Assembly: GCA_903907865.1 (NCBI GenBank)
Contig: CAIVPR010000160.1
Coordinates: forward strand, 1-64,000
Reading direction: 5' to 3'
Length of the DNA: 64,000 nucleotides
Source: an uncultured Acidobacteriia bacterium
Lineage (GTDB): Bacteria > Acidobacteriota > Terriglobia > Bryobacterales > Bryobacteraceae
The position numbers and the translations under genes were made by a program. This document shows, piece by piece, positions 17,144 through 26,629 of the stretch. Position 1 is the stretch's first letter. Each line of letters opens with the position of its first letter. The notes below the pieces were generated by a model. That model was not told where the DNA came from. It worked only from the letters and a program-made list of their open reading frames with translations, and did not search any database.

Positions 17144-18698
17144 GTGCGTTGCCTCCGCCCGCCGGGGCAAAATTGGACGTGCCGGCATTCACGGCAACAT
17201 GAGGAGTCATTTTGATCAATCCGGCCTTGGCTGTTCGATCCAAGATCCGGGCGTTTGCCTCGGAAATCGCTGGGATGAAGGATTGAGAGTACATGCCCAT
17301 CCAGACCATCATGACGATAAGGGGCACCGCGCAGGCCCATTCGCGCGGGCTCAAGTCTGTCACGTGGTGCTTCACGGAGTGGGCCAACGCGCCGAAGAAC
17401 ACACGCTGGTACATCCAGAGCATGTAGCAGGCCGATAGGATCACCCCGAAGGCCGCGAAAACCGCCCAGCTAAAGTTCGCCTGCGCCGCGCCCTGCAGGA
17501 CGAGGAACTCGCCCACGAAGTTGTTCAGCGTCGGGAGCCCGATACTTGCCAGTGTCGTGATCAGGAACAAGATCGACAACCACGGCGCCACCGTCGCAAC
17601 CCCGCCAAAATCCTTGATCGCCAGTGAGTGCTGCCGTTCATAGAGGAAACCGACCAGCAAGAAAAGGGCACCGGTCGAGATGCCGTGATTCAGCATCTGG
17701 TAAACCGCACCGTCCAAGCCCACCTGCGTGAAGGAGAAGATGCCCAGAACCACAAAGCCCAAGTGGCTCACCGAAGAATACGCCACCAGCTTTTTCATGT
17801 TTGGCTGCACCAGAGCGACGAGCGCGCCAACGATGATGCCCGTAATCGCAAGAATCACGATCCAAGGAGCATTCTCCTTGGCCGCAATCGGGAACATCGG
17901 GAGGCAGAAGCGGACGAGACCGTAGGTGCCCATCTTCAGCATGACCGAGGCCAGCATGACCGACCCGGCGGTGGGAGCCTCGACGTGCGCGTCTGGCAAC
18001 CAAGTGTGCAGCGGGAAGAGCGGAACCTTGATCGCGAAGGCGAGGAAGAACGCCAAGAACAGCAGTGTCTCCGTGCCGTGGTCGAGGGCGATCTTGCCGG
18101 AACCCAACTGCGCCAAAATCTCGGCGTAATCGAAGGTGTGTGCCTGCGTGTAGAGGAAGATGATCGCGGCCAGCATCAGCACCGAGCCGACCATCGTGTA
18201 CAGGAAGAACTTGACCGTGGCGTAGATGCGCCGGTCGTGGCCCCAGATGCCGATGAGGAAGTACATCGGGACGAGCACCACTTCCCAGAACGTGTAGAAC
18301 AGGAACAGGTCGTAAGCGGCAAAGACACCGACCAAGCCGCATTCGAGCAGCAGCAGGAACGCGTAGAATTCCTTGATCCGGTGCTGCACGTATTTCCAAG
18401 AAAGCAGGATCGCGATGGGCGTCAGGAAGGTCGAGAGGATGATCAGCCAGAGGCTCAGGCCGTCGATGCCCACATGGTAGTGGATCTCCGGGTTGGCGAT
18501 CCAAATCTTGTTGGACTCGAACTGCAACCCGTTCACGCCGGACTGGAACCCGCTGACGAGGCCGAGCGAGACCACGAAGGTCAATAGCGCGAAACCCATC
18601 ACCAGCAGACGCGTGATCTTTTCCATCACGCGGGGAATAATCAAAGCCACCAGGAAGCCGATGGCGGGAATGGCAATCACGAGGTCGAGCAGGTTCAT
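17133..18698 (-). CDS. nuoM: NADH-quinone oxidoreductase subunit M
   Basis: A 521-residue proton-pumping membrane subunit. It starts at ATG 18698, overlapping the stop of nuoL by four bases (ATGA); an open frame upstream is not counted. Typical sequences are seen: LLLLECGLVGVFAAYDLFLF (conserved Glu in the discontinuous helix), KVPLFPLHTWLPDAHVEAPT, and VQPNMKKLVAYSSVSHLGFV with the central Lys. About 14 hydrophobic segments fit the antiporter fold. The length equals the usual 490-520. The C-terminus ends GGGNAHAR and overlaps the start of nuoN. Confidence 0.95.
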   Translation of the reverse strand: MNLLDLVIAIPAIGFLVALIIPRVMEKITRLLVMGFALLTFVVSLGLVSGFQSGVNGLQFESNKIWIANPEIHYHVGIDGLSLWLIILSTFLTPIAILLSWKYVQHRIKEFYAFLLLLECGLVGVFAAYDLFLFYTFWEVVLVPMYFLIGIWGHDRRIYATVKFFLYTMVGSVLMLAAIIFLYTQAHTFDYAEILAQLGSGKIALDHGTETLLFLAFFLAFAIKVPLFPLHTWLPDAHVEAPTAGSVMLASVMLKMGTYGLVRFCLPMFPIAAKENAPWIVILAITGIIVGALVALVQPNMKKLVAYSSVSHLGFVVLGIFSFTQVGLDGAVYQMLNHGISTGALFLLVGFLYERQHSLAIKDFGGVATVAPWLSILFLITTLASIGLPTLNNFVGEFLVLQGAAQANFSWAVFAAFGVILSACYMLWMYQRVFFGALAHSVKHHVTDLSPREWACAVPLIVMMVWMGMYSQSFIPAISEANARILDRTAKAGLIKMTPHVAVNAGTSNFAPAGGGNAHAR

Positions 18699-20683
18699 CG
18701 GATCAGGCCTCCGTTCATGCCAACGGTGATCAGCAAGATCACCGCGCCGACGACCACCCAAGTCGCGTAGGATCGAATGTTGCCCGATTGCAGGTGCTTC
18801 AGGACGCCGCCAATACTGCGCGACCCAGTTCCGGCACCGTTTACCGCGCCGTCGATCACGCCTTGGTCGAGGCCATGCCACAGAACTTCCGTGGAGCCTT
18901 CGATGATGGGCCGGACGACCGTCGCGTCGTAGAACTCGTCCACGAAGTATTTGTTGTAGACCAAGGTGTAAATTCCGCCAAGTGCCTTCCTGATCTTACC
19001 CGGCAGTTCCTTGTTCGCAACGTACATGAAGTAGGAAAGCGCGATGCCGATCAACCCGGCGAAGATGGAGACGCCCATAAGCATCTCCTCGTTGGGAACT
19101 TCCTCGTGGAGCGGGAACATCGACTCGAGGAACTTCGGAACATTAAACAGGAAGCCACCGGCGAGCGACAGGAACGCTAGAACCACCAGCGGTGCGAGCA
19201 TGGACCAAGGCGACTCGTGGGGAGTTCCGTGGTGGTCGTGACCGTGGTCGTCATGGCTGTGGGAGTGGCCGTGGTCGTGATCATGGTCATGCGAGTGGTT
19301 GTGCGCATGCGCATGGTCATCGTGGCCGTGAGTATGGGCGTGGCCGTGGTCATGCGAATGACCGGCATCGCCGCCGCGATATTCGCCCCAGAACGTCATC
19401 CAGAAGGCGCGCCACACGTAGAAGGCGGTCATGCCGGCGGTCACCACACCGACCCAGAACATCCATGGCGCGTGCCCATAAGCCGCGGTCAAGATCGCGT
19501 CCTTGCTGAAGAAGCCGGAAGTGCCGGGAACACCGGCGATCGCGAGGGAGGCGCAGGCCAGAACGCCGCAAGTCCAAGGCGTGTACTTTTTGAGGCCGCC
19601 CATCTTGCGCATGTCCTGCTCCCCGCCGCAGGCGTGGATGACGGAACCGGCACCCATAAAGAGGAGGGCCTTGAAGAACGCGTGGGTCATCAGATGCCAG
19701 ATGCCGGCCGAAAAGGCCCCGACACCGACACCCAGGAACATGTAGCCTAGTTGCGAAACAGTCGAGTACGCGAACACCTTCTTGATGTCGTACTGCGTCA
19801 GGCCGATGGTCGCCGCGAAAACTGCGGTAGCGAGACCGACGATTGCCACCGTCTCCATCGCGATAGGCGCCTTCAGGAAGATTGCCGCCGACCGGGAGCA
19901 CATGTAAACGCCCGCCGTGACCATGGTAGCCGCGTGGATCAGGGCCGACACGGGGGTCGGGCCTTCCATGGCGTCAGGGAGCCAGACATAGAGCGGAATC
20001 TGCGCCGATTTGCCGGTGGCACCCAAGAGCATCAGCAGGGCGATGGCCGTCAGGACCTCAACCGGTTTGCCGGGAGCCGCGGAGAGCACCTTGCCGAAGT
20101 CGAGCGAGCCGAAGGTGATGAAGATCAGGAACATCGCCAGGGAGAAGCCGAAGTCGCCGATGCGGTTGACGATGAACGCCTTGTTGCCCGCCGTGGTCGC
20201 GCTCTTCTTGACGAAGTAGAAGCCGATGAGGAGGTAGCTGCACAAGCCAACGCCTTCCCACCCGACGAACAGGAGGAGGTAGTTGGCGCCCAACACAAGG
20301 TTGAGCATGAAGAACATGAACAGGTTGAGGTAGGCGAAGAAGCGGTAGTAGCCTTCCTCGTGCGCCATATAGCCAGTGGCGTAAATGTGGATCAGGGAGC
20401 CGATGCCGGTGACAACCATCAGCATGATCATGGTGAGCTTGTCGACCATGAAGTCCCAGCCGATATCGACGCCGCCGCTGCGGATCCAAGTGAAGTAGTG
20501 CTGGTGTATGGGATGCTCGCCCCAGCCACTGGAGAGACCCACGCTGACAACGAGGCCGAACGAAAGCACGACGCTGAGCACCGCGATCGCGCTGACCACC
20601 GCCTTGGACAACTTGCGCCCTAGAATGCCGTTGATCAGGAAGCCGATGAACGGGAGGGCGGGAATGAGCCAGAGATTCTGCAT
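18695..20683 (-). CDS. nuoL: NADH-quinone oxidoreductase subunit L with histidine-rich loop
   Basis: A 662-residue distal antiporter-like subunit (family 600-660). The conserved blocks VGWEGVGLCSYLLIGFYF, the PLYVWLPDAMEGPTPVSALI stretch, and TQYDIKKVFAYSTVSQLGYM are present, so the proton path looks intact. The C-terminal part carries the long lateral-helix region. Unusual is a loop at about residues 436-490 with 23 histidines in roughly 50 residues, in HD, HG and HA pairs (19215-19375). It follows the helix ending RAFWMTFWGEYRGG, the place where E. coli NuoL has a short HAHA stretch. It is probably surface exposed and could bind Zn, Ni or Cu. Start ATG overlaps the nuoK stop. Confidence 0.95.
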   Translation of the reverse strand: MQNLWLIPALPFIGFLINGILGRKLSKAVVSAIAVLSVVLSFGLVVSVGLSSGWGEHPIHQHYFTWIRSGGVDIGWDFMVDKLTMIMLMVVTGIGSLIHIYATGYMAHEEGYYRFFAYLNLFMFFMLNLVLGANYLLLFVGWEGVGLCSYLLIGFYFVKKSATTAGNKAFIVNRIGDFGFSLAMFLIFITFGSLDFGKVLSAAPGKPVEVLTAIALLMLLGATGKSAQIPLYVWLPDAMEGPTPVSALIHAATMVTAGVYMCSRSAAIFLKAPIAMETVAIVGLATAVFAATIGLTQYDIKKVFAYSTVSQLGYMFLGVGVGAFSAGIWHLMTHAFFKALLFMGAGSVIHACGGEQDMRKMGGLKKYTPWTCGVLACASLAIAGVPGTSGFFSKDAILTAAYGHAPWMFWVGVVTAGMTAFYVWRAFWMTFWGEYRGGDAGHSHDHGHAHTHGHDDHAHAHNHSHDHDHDHGHSHSHDDHGHDHHGTPHESPWSMLAPLVVLAFLSLAGGFLFNVPKFLESMFPLHEEVPNEEMLMGVSIFAGLIGIALSYFMYVANKELPGKIRKALGGIYTLVYNKYFVDEFYDATVVRPIIEGSTEVLWHGLDQGVIDGAVNGAGTGSRSIGGVLKHLQSGNIRSYATWVVVGAVILLITVGMNGGLIR

Positions 20684-21021
20684 CAGTTCTTGAGTGAATC
20701 GATTTCGTCGATGTTCAGGGTCGAGCGGTTCTTGAACACCGTCAGGATGATCGCGAGTCCCACCGCCGCTTCGGCCGCGGCCACCACCATCACGAAGAAC
20801 GTGAAGAGGTGCCCGGACACCTGACGGTGCTCATGGGCGAAGGCGATGAAGCTCAGGTTGACGGCATTCAGCATGAGCTCGATGCACATGAATACCGTAA
20901 TAATGTTGCGGCGCAGGATAAAGCCTGCCACGCCGATGGTGAACAGGACCGCGCTCAAAGCGAGGTACCAAGAGGTCGGGACACCCTTGCCGAGCGTCTG
21001 CATGAGTACTTGGGGATCCAA
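20683..21021 (-). CDS. nuoK: NADH-quinone oxidoreductase subunit K
   Basis: A 112-residue membrane subunit with three helices. The two buried glutamates of the E-channel are seen in [13 protein letters not shown] and [13 protein letters not shown]. The start is TTG at 21021, directly behind the TAA of nuoJ, chosen because AGGAGA lies eight bases upstream; the first ATG (21003) would be 26 bases from that site. The C-terminal tail ([10 protein letters not shown]) overlaps the nuoL start. It links NuoJ/A/H with the antiporter-like subunits. Confidence 0.95.
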   Translation of the reverse strand: MDPQVLMQTLGKGVPTSWYLALSAVLFTIGVAGFILRRNIITVFMCIELMLNAVNLSFIAFAHEHRQVSGHLFTFFVMVVAAAEAAVGLAIILTVFKNRSTLNIDEIDSLKN

Positions 21022-21534
21022 TTAGTCGATCTCCTTTCGTGCGAGGACGATTGCGCCCAGAATCGCGATGAGAATCAGGATCGAGGTGACTTCGAAGGGC
21101 AGCAGGTACTCCGTGAAGAGCGCCGTACCGATTTCCTTGGCGCCGCCGCCGGTGAAGTCGCCGAAGTGAACGAGGCTGGCCTTGGGGCCGACCATCGGGT
21201 AGAAGGTCAGCATGGCGTAGCCGAGGATTCCGAGCAGAGCCGCCAAAGCCGGCAAACCGGCAATCTTGGCGATCCAGCTGCGACCCTTGGAGGATTCCTC
21301 GCCCGCGTTGAGGAGCATGATGACGAAAACGAAGAGCACCATGATGGCTCCGGCGTAGACGATCACCTGTACCATGGCGATGAACTCGGCACCCAGCAAG
21401 AGGTAGAGGACGGCCAGCGAGGCCATCGTCCCCACCAGAGAAAGCGCGCAGGAAATCGGGTGCTTCTGCAGCACCACGCTGACCGCGCAAGCGACCGCGA
21501 TGAACGCGAAGAGGAGGAAGAAGAAGAGGTCCAT
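21022..21534 (-). CDS. nuoJ: NADH-quinone oxidoreductase subunit J
   Basis: A 170-residue membrane subunit with five hydrophobic segments. It has the family stretch LSLVGTMASLAVLYLLLGAE followed by the conserved YAGAIMVLFVFVIMLLN, whose Tyr-Gly segment forms a pi-bulge in the third helix. The end LARKEID is read by nuoK's ribosome. It starts directly after the nuoH stop (TAAATG). NuoI would normally be encoded between nuoH and nuoJ, but no such gene exists here. Confidence 0.95.
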   Translation of the reverse strand: MDLFFFLLFAFIAVACAVSVVLQKHPISCALSLVGTMASLAVLYLLLGAEFIAMVQVIVYAGAIMVLFVFVIMLLNAGEESSKGRSWIAKIAGLPALAALLGILGYAMLTFYPMVGPKASLVHFGDFTGGGAKEIGTALFTEYLLPFEVTSILILIAILGAIVLARKEID

Positions 21535-22755
21535 TTAGGAGACCAAGGCCACCAGGAAGCCTGTAATGAGCAAGTTAGCCAACGCCACCGGGAAGAGGAA
21601 CTTCCATGCGAAGCCCATCAGTTGGTCGTAGCGGAACCGGGGCAAAGTGGCGCGAATCCAGATGAAGACAAAGAGCAGGAACCCGACCTTGCCGAGGAAC
21701 CAGAACATCGGCATAAGAATCGGTACCGTCGGCGGGAAGGCCATCAGGCCAGCCAAGCCGAAGAAGATGACACCGAAGACCGGGAGCGTGATCCGGTCGA
21801 AGGGCCGCGCCGGGTTCATGCCGTGGAGCATGCAGATGGCACCGGCACCCGCGAAGATCAGTGGGGCGACGAAGTTGGAGCCGTAGGCCGCAGGCCACAG
21901 CGGCTGCCAGCCACCGAGGAACAAAAGTGTCGCGATCGAACAGACCGTCACCATATTCGCGTATTCAGCCATGAAAAACGAGGCGAACGTCATGCTCGAA
22001 TACTCGACGTGGAATCCGGCGACCAGCTCGTTTTCCGCTTCCGGTAGATCGAACGGGATGCGGTTGGTTTCGGCGAACGCCGCGATCATGAAAATGATGA
22101 ACGAGAAGAACTGGGGCGCGGGGAACGCGAAAATTGCCCAGTGGGGGATCACGCCGAGCGAGTAGCCCGCCTGCGCATCGCTGATTTGCCGCAAATTCAA
22201 ACTGCCGATCGAAAGCAACGGGGCCGCGATGGCCAAGCTCATCGGCAATTCGTAGCTGATCATCTGCGCCGAACTGCGGAGACCGCCCATCAGCGCGTAC
22301 TTGTTGTTGGAGGACCATCCCGCCAGTGCGATGCCATAAACGCCCATGGAGCTGATCGCCAGCACCAGAAGGATGCCCATGTTGGCGTCGGCCAACTCGA
22401 ACATTGTCTTGTAGGGGCCGTAGGTCGCGCCACCCATGTGGAAGGCCGGAATCTCGACACCGGTCCCGAACGGGATGATCGAGATCGAAATCAACGCGAA
22501 GAAGACGGACAGGAATGGTGCCGCCAAGTAATAGAAAGTGTTGACGTGCGGCGGTAGGACGCCTTCCTTCGTGATCAGCTTGATCACGTCGGCAAGCGGT
22601 TGCAGCAAGCCGTGAGGGCCAACGCGCGAGGGACCCATGCGGACCTGCACGTGCGCGATGACCTTGCGCTCCACCCACTGCAGGTAGGCCAGTGTCGTCA
22701 TGAAGACGAACAGGATGAGCGCGAGTTTGATCGAGGTGATGATCAGGAATTCCAT
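21535..22755 (-). CDS. nuoH: NADH-quinone oxidoreductase subunit H
   Basis: A 406-residue membrane subunit that forms most of the quinone chamber. It has eight or more hydrophobic segments, the conserved WVERKVIAHVQVRMGPSRVG after the first helix, GWSSNNKYALMGGLRSSAQM (family signature) and the acidic loop with RIPFDLPEAENELVAGFHVE. The length is within the range 330-430. Its ATG shares one base with the nuoG stop. The next gene is nuoJ without nuoI in between. Confidence 0.95.
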   Translation of the reverse strand: MEFLIITSIKLALILFVFMTTLAYLQWVERKVIAHVQVRMGPSRVGPHGLLQPLADVIKLITKEGVLPPHVNTFYYLAAPFLSVFFALISISIIPFGTGVEIPAFHMGGATYGPYKTMFELADANMGILLVLAISSMGVYGIALAGWSSNNKYALMGGLRSSAQMISYELPMSLAIAAPLLSIGSLNLRQISDAQAGYSLGVIPHWAIFAFPAPQFFSFIIFMIAAFAETNRIPFDLPEAENELVAGFHVEYSSMTFASFFMAEYANMVTVCSIATLLFLGGWQPLWPAAYGSNFVAPLIFAGAGAICMLHGMNPARPFDRITLPVFGVIFFGLAGLMAFPPTVPILMPMFWFLGKVGFLLFVFIWIRATLPRFRYDQLMGFAWKFLFPVALANLLITGFLVALVS

Positions 22756-24836
22756 TATTGGTGTAGCCCAGCCCGTCTCTCGATGACCGAGTTCAGTATT
22801 TTAGAATACTTGCCCAAGGTGCCCGAGGTGAAAAGGTTCTCTTTGGCGGAGCGCACCAACTCGGGGCGGGGTTCCACGCCGACGCGTCCGTTGACCGGGG
22901 CCGTTTGCTGGGCACCCATCAGGACCATCGGAAGCGGAATGTCGTAACCCTTCACATTGGCGCGGATTTCGTTGTAGACGGCATCGGGCGACCACGGACC
23001 CATTTTCTGGGCCGCGCCCATTTCCTTGCCAATCAGGCCGATGATTTCGAGGTCCGGCTTGGTGCCGAGGGTCGATACCGCGCGCTTCACGCGCTGGACT
23101 TCACCGCAACCGTTTGTCACTGTGCCGTTCTTCTCGTAAAGGCTGGCCGAGGGCAGAACCACGTCGGCAGCTTTGGCGGTCTCGGTCAGGAACATGTCCT
23201 GCACCACAACGAACGCCTTGGTGGAGCCGAGTTTCGCGTTCTGAAGGGGGTTGTCCCCGATTACCCAGAGGGCGGCCAAGTCCTTCGCCGCGACAATTTC
23301 GGCGGCAGTGAGCCCGGGTTGGTTGGATGCCTGGAAGCCGGGGAGAAGTTCGGGGGTGAGGCCGAAGTCAACCGCTCCGCGCGAATTCGAGTAGTCCACC
23401 AGCGCCGCGTACTTGACGGGGATGCCGAGCGACTCGCCGAATTCCACGAGCGTATTGACTGCCGAGCCCTTGACCGAATCGTTGAACGCGATCACGAGGC
23501 CGGATTCAGCGGCCAACGCCGACCGCAAGTCTTCCAGCGCTTCGAGCTCCGTTCCAGCGGCCTTGCGCACCGACTTCGCCGCGTATTGGTCTTCGCGGAC
23601 GCCCTCGGAAGTCACGGCGTAGACGTGAGCGGCATGGTGCCGGTAGTTGGCCCGGATCTGGAAGGAAAGGAAGGGATGCTCCACCGCTAGGTCGGCACCG
23701 ATCACAAGGACCGCGCCGGTCTCGTAGAAGTCAGCGGTCGTGGCCAACTTGCCGGTCTTGCCGGAGAGGGCGTCCACCAAGGTGGTAACGTCGCCGGTGC
23801 GGCGGTGGTCGATGTTGTTGGTGCCCAAAACCTGCCGCGCGAACTTCTGGAGGTAGTAATTCTCCTCGTTCGTCGTCTGGTTGGACCCGATCACGCCGAA
23901 CTTGCCGCCAGCGGCCTGGATCGAAGAGAACTTCGTGGCCACAGCCTTCAGGGCTTGGCTCCAGGAAACCGGCTCCAGCTTGCCGTTGACCTTCATCATC
24001 GGCGACTGCAGGCGTTCAGCGTGGTTGTAGAAGTCGAAGGCGTAACGGCCCTTGGCGCAGAGGAACTCGCCGTTGATGCCGGACCGGTCCCGGTTGTTGC
24101 CGCGGACAATCTCGTCGCCGCGCACGCCGAGGGTGGTCTTGCAGCCGTCAGAGCAGTGGGTGCAGACGGTGCCGACATGCTCCATTTCCCACGGACGGGT
24201 CTGGTAACGGTAGGTCCCGCTGGTCAGCGCGCCTACGGGGCAGATGTCGATGCACTGGCCGCATTCGTCGCACTCTAGGTGGTCGCCTTGGTTGGGGGCG
24301 ATGAGCGACATGGCACCGCGGTTGACAACGCCCAGTGCGCCGACTCCCATGCCTTCGTCGCAGGCGCGAACGCAGCGGAAACAGAGAATGCAGCGGGGGG
24401 CGTCGTAGAACACCACGGGCGACCATTGCTGTTCGTCCACGTGGAGCTTGGTTTCGGTGAAACGGCTTTCACCCGCCCCGTAGCGGAACACCATGTCCTG
24501 GAGTTCGCATTCGCCGCCCTTGTCGCAGACCGGGCAGTCGAGCGGGTGGTTGGCAAGGAGGAATTCGAGGGTGTACTTGCGGGCGTTGCGGACCGGTTCG
24601 GTGTCGGTCTTGACGACCATGTTGGGCATCACCGGAAGCGTGCAGGCAACCTGCATCTTCGGCATCTTTTCCACTTCCACCAAACACATGCGGCAGGCGG
24701 CCTGCAGCGAGTAACCTTCGTAATAGCAGAAGGACGGGATCTCGATGCCGTTCTGGCGGGCCGCTTCGATTACCAGCGTGCCTGCCGGGGCTTCCAGTTC
24801 CCGACCGTCGATCGTAAATTTGACCAAATCAGCCAT
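22755..24836 (-). CDS. nuoG: NADH-quinone oxidoreductase subunit G
   Basis: A 693-residue iron-sulfur subunit of the peripheral arm. Residues 1-75 are a plant-type 2Fe-2S ferredoxin domain (CYYEGYSLQAACRMCLVEVE). HPLDCPVCDKGGEC near residue 97 ligates the His/Cys 4Fe-4S cluster. CILCFRCVRACDEG and CDECGQCIDICPVGAL (about 140-190) ligate two more clusters. CTHCSDGCKTTLG with a later Cys (EFLCAKG) can hold the off-path N7 cluster. The remainder is the molybdopterin-oxidoreductase-like domain without cofactor use. Length is shorter than E. coli NuoG (908) but usual for many bacteria. It starts one base after the nuoF stop, in reading direction. Confidence 0.95.
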   Translation of the reverse strand: MADLVKFTIDGRELEAPAGTLVIEAARQNGIEIPSFCYYEGYSLQAACRMCLVEVEKMPKMQVACTLPVMPNMVVKTDTEPVRNARKYTLEFLLANHPLDCPVCDKGGECELQDMVFRYGAGESRFTETKLHVDEQQWSPVVFYDAPRCILCFRCVRACDEGMGVGALGVVNRGAMSLIAPNQGDHLECDECGQCIDICPVGALTSGTYRYQTRPWEMEHVGTVCTHCSDGCKTTLGVRGDEIVRGNNRDRSGINGEFLCAKGRYAFDFYNHAERLQSPMMKVNGKLEPVSWSQALKAVATKFSSIQAAGGKFGVIGSNQTTNEENYYLQKFARQVLGTNNIDHRRTGDVTTLVDALSGKTGKLATTADFYETGAVLVIGADLAVEHPFLSFQIRANYRHHAAHVYAVTSEGVREDQYAAKSVRKAAGTELEALEDLRSALAAESGLVIAFNDSVKGSAVNTLVEFGESLGIPVKYAALVDYSNSRGAVDFGLTPELLPGFQASNQPGLTAAEIVAAKDLAALWVIGDNPLQNAKLGSTKAFVVVQDMFLTETAKAADVVLPSASLYEKNGTVTNGCGEVQRVKRAVSTLGTKPDLEIIGLIGKEMGAAQKMGPWSPDAVYNEIRANVKGYDIPLPMVLMGAQQTAPVNGRVGVEPRPELVRSAKENLFTSGTLGKYSKILNSVIERRAGLHQ

Positions 24837-26105
24837 CTAGGCAGCCACCTTCGCTTCAAACTCGTCGCGGAACTTCTCCACAAAGGCGATGGTCGGCATT
24901 GCCGCCGCGTCGCCCAGCGGACAGAAGGTCCGGCCCAGCATGTTCTTGGAGAGATCACCGATCAAGACGATGTCGCTCCGCTGACCAGTGCCGTCATCCA
25001 TTCTTTGGAGCAACTTCTTTAGCCACGTCGTGCCCTCGCGGCACGGAATGCACCAGCCGCAGCTTTCGTGGGCATAGAACTTCATGATCCGGAGGGCGGC
25101 CTTCACGATGTCGGTGTCCGCGTCCATCACGACCACACCGCCGGAACCGAGCATCGACTTCGCGGCCGCGACCGTGTCAAAGTCCATGGCCAAATCGCAC
25201 TCGTCGGCCTTCAGCACCGGGCAGGAGGAGCCGCCGGGGATCACGGCCTTCAACTTCTTGCCGCCGCGCACGCCGCCGCCGACCTCGTTGATCAGTCGGA
25301 GCAAATTGAAACCCATCGGGAGTTCGTACACGCCCGGATTGTTGACGTGCCCGGAGAGGCAGAACAACCGCGTGCCACCGTTCTTGGGCGAGCCCAAGTC
25401 GGCGAAGTACTTCGCGCCCCGCAGAATGATGGTCGGGACCGCACAGAACGTTTCCACGTTGTTGAGGACCGTCGGACATTGGTACGCGCCCGCGACCGCC
25501 GGGAACGGAGGCCGGATGCGCGGGTTTCCCCGCTTGCCTTCGAACGATTCCAGCAGTGCCGATTCCTCGCCGCACTCGTAAGCGCCCGCACCGGAGTGCG
25601 TCGCCAAATGGAATTTGATGCCCTTGCCGAGGACGTTGTCGCCCAGGATGCCCCGCGCGTAGGCCTCTTCAATGGCCTTGTCCATGACGCCGATGAGATA
25701 CCGGAATTCGCCACGGATGTAAATGTAGCCCTGTTGCGCGCCGACCGCCAGACCAGCGATCATGATACCTTCGATCAACTGGTGGGGATCGTACTCAATC
25801 AGGAGGCGGTCTTTGCAGGTGCCGGGCTCGGATTCGTCGGCGTTGACGACGATGTACTTCGGCTTGGGGGAGCTGCGGGGTACGAAGCCCCACTTCATGC
25901 CGGTGGGGAAGCCCGCGCCGCCGCGTCCGCGGAGCCCGGAAGCCTTCACCTCGTTGATGATCTCGTCCTGCGACATCGCAGTCGCCTTTTCAAGCGCCTG
26001 GTAGCCTTCGTTTGCCAGATAGGTATCGATGGACTGCGAGTTCGGCAGGCCGAAACGCCGCGTCAGAACCCGTACTTCGAGAGGATGGGGCTGGTTGTAG
26101 GGCAT
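24837..26105 (-). CDS. nuoF: NADH-quinone oxidoreductase subunit F
   Basis: The 422-residue NADH-oxidising flavoprotein subunit. GLRGRGGAGFPTGMKW (about 57-72) contacts FMN and NADH. YIVVNADESEPGTCKDR (about 84-100) and the EESALLESFEGKRGNPRIRP stretch follow. The 4Fe-4S (N3) cluster ligands are in ESCGWCIPCREG (about 345-356) with a later Cys in GRTFCPLGDAAAM. All expected catalytic parts are present. The start overlaps the nuoE stop by one base. It takes hydride from NADH and passes electrons to NuoE/NuoG. Confidence 0.96.
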   Translation of the reverse strand: MPYNQPHPLEVRVLTRRFGLPNSQSIDTYLANEGYQALEKATAMSQDEIINEVKASGLRGRGGAGFPTGMKWGFVPRSSPKPKYIVVNADESEPGTCKDRLLIEYDPHQLIEGIMIAGLAVGAQQGYIYIRGEFRYLIGVMDKAIEEAYARGILGDNVLGKGIKFHLATHSGAGAYECGEESALLESFEGKRGNPRIRPPFPAVAGAYQCPTVLNNVETFCAVPTIILRGAKYFADLGSPKNGGTRLFCLSGHVNNPGVYELPMGFNLLRLINEVGGGVRGGKKLKAVIPGGSSCPVLKADECDLAMDFDTVAAAKSMLGSGGVVVMDADTDIVKAALRIMKFYAHESCGWCIPCREGTTWLKKLLQRMDDGTGQRSDIVLIGDLSKNMLGRTFCPLGDAAAMPTIAFVEKFRDEFEAKVAA

Positions 26106-26629
26106 CAGCAGTTGACCTTCGGAACTTCAGTGATCTGGTCGGGGTTCTTGCCCGCCTTCAACCCGTCCAGCAGCTTGTCCAGCTGCGCCGGGGTTATGTT
26201 GTGGTAGAAATCGTAGCCGATTTGGACGGCCGGGGCCCAGGAGCAGGCACCCATACACTCAACCTCTTCCAAAGAGATAAAACCATCCGCCGAAACCTGC
26301 TTGTGGCCCAAGCCCAGCTTGTGGCAGGCCTGGTCGTACAGTTCCGCGCCGCCCACCAGCATGCAGGAGATATTGGTGCAGACCTGCACGTGGTGCTTGC
26401 CCATCGGCTTGCCGACGTGCAGCATCGAGTAGAAGCCCGCAACCTCGCGGACTTCGAGGGGCTTCACGCCGACGCGCTTGGCGACTTCCGCGATCAGTTC
26501 CTCGGTTACAGAGCCGACCTCGTCCTGACCGTAGATCAGCATCGGGATCAATGCCGAGCGCTTCCGGTCGGCCGGGTACTTGGCCAAAAATTTCTCGAAG
26601 CGTGCCTCGAGTTCAGGAGAGAAAGTCAT
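26105..26629 (-). CDS. nuoE: NADH-quinone oxidoreductase subunit E
   Basis: A 174-residue thioredoxin-like 2Fe-2S subunit. The four cluster ligands are in QVCTNISCMLVGG and EECMGACSWAP-type motifs: CTNISC near residue 100 and CMGAC near residue 140. The N-terminal helical part contains REVAGFYSMLHVGKPMGKH, typical of the family. It starts at the stop of nuoD with one base overlap. It forms the tip of the peripheral arm with NuoF and NuoG. Confidence 0.95.
   Translation of the reverse strand: MTFSPELEARFEKFLAKYPADRKRSALIPMLIYGQDEVGSVTEELIAEVAKRVGVKPLEVREVAGFYSMLHVGKPMGKHHVQVCTNISCMLVGGAELYDQACHKLGLGHKQVSADGFISLEEVECMGACSWAPAVQIGYDFYHNITPAQLDKLLDGLKAGKNPDQITEVPKVNC

Noticed and set aside
19217-19750. 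Plus-strand frame with Val/Met/Gly-rich repeats opposite the NuoL loop
   Set aside because: It is the complement of the His-rich repeat coding (GTG/ATG/GTC patterns), not a separate gene.
20809-22047. Long plus-strand open frames opposite nuoK/J/H and also opposite nuoF (25068-26207)
   Set aside because: They are antisense to well-recognised nuo genes; rich in Arg, Gly, His and Glu as expected from high GC third positions. No ribosome sites.
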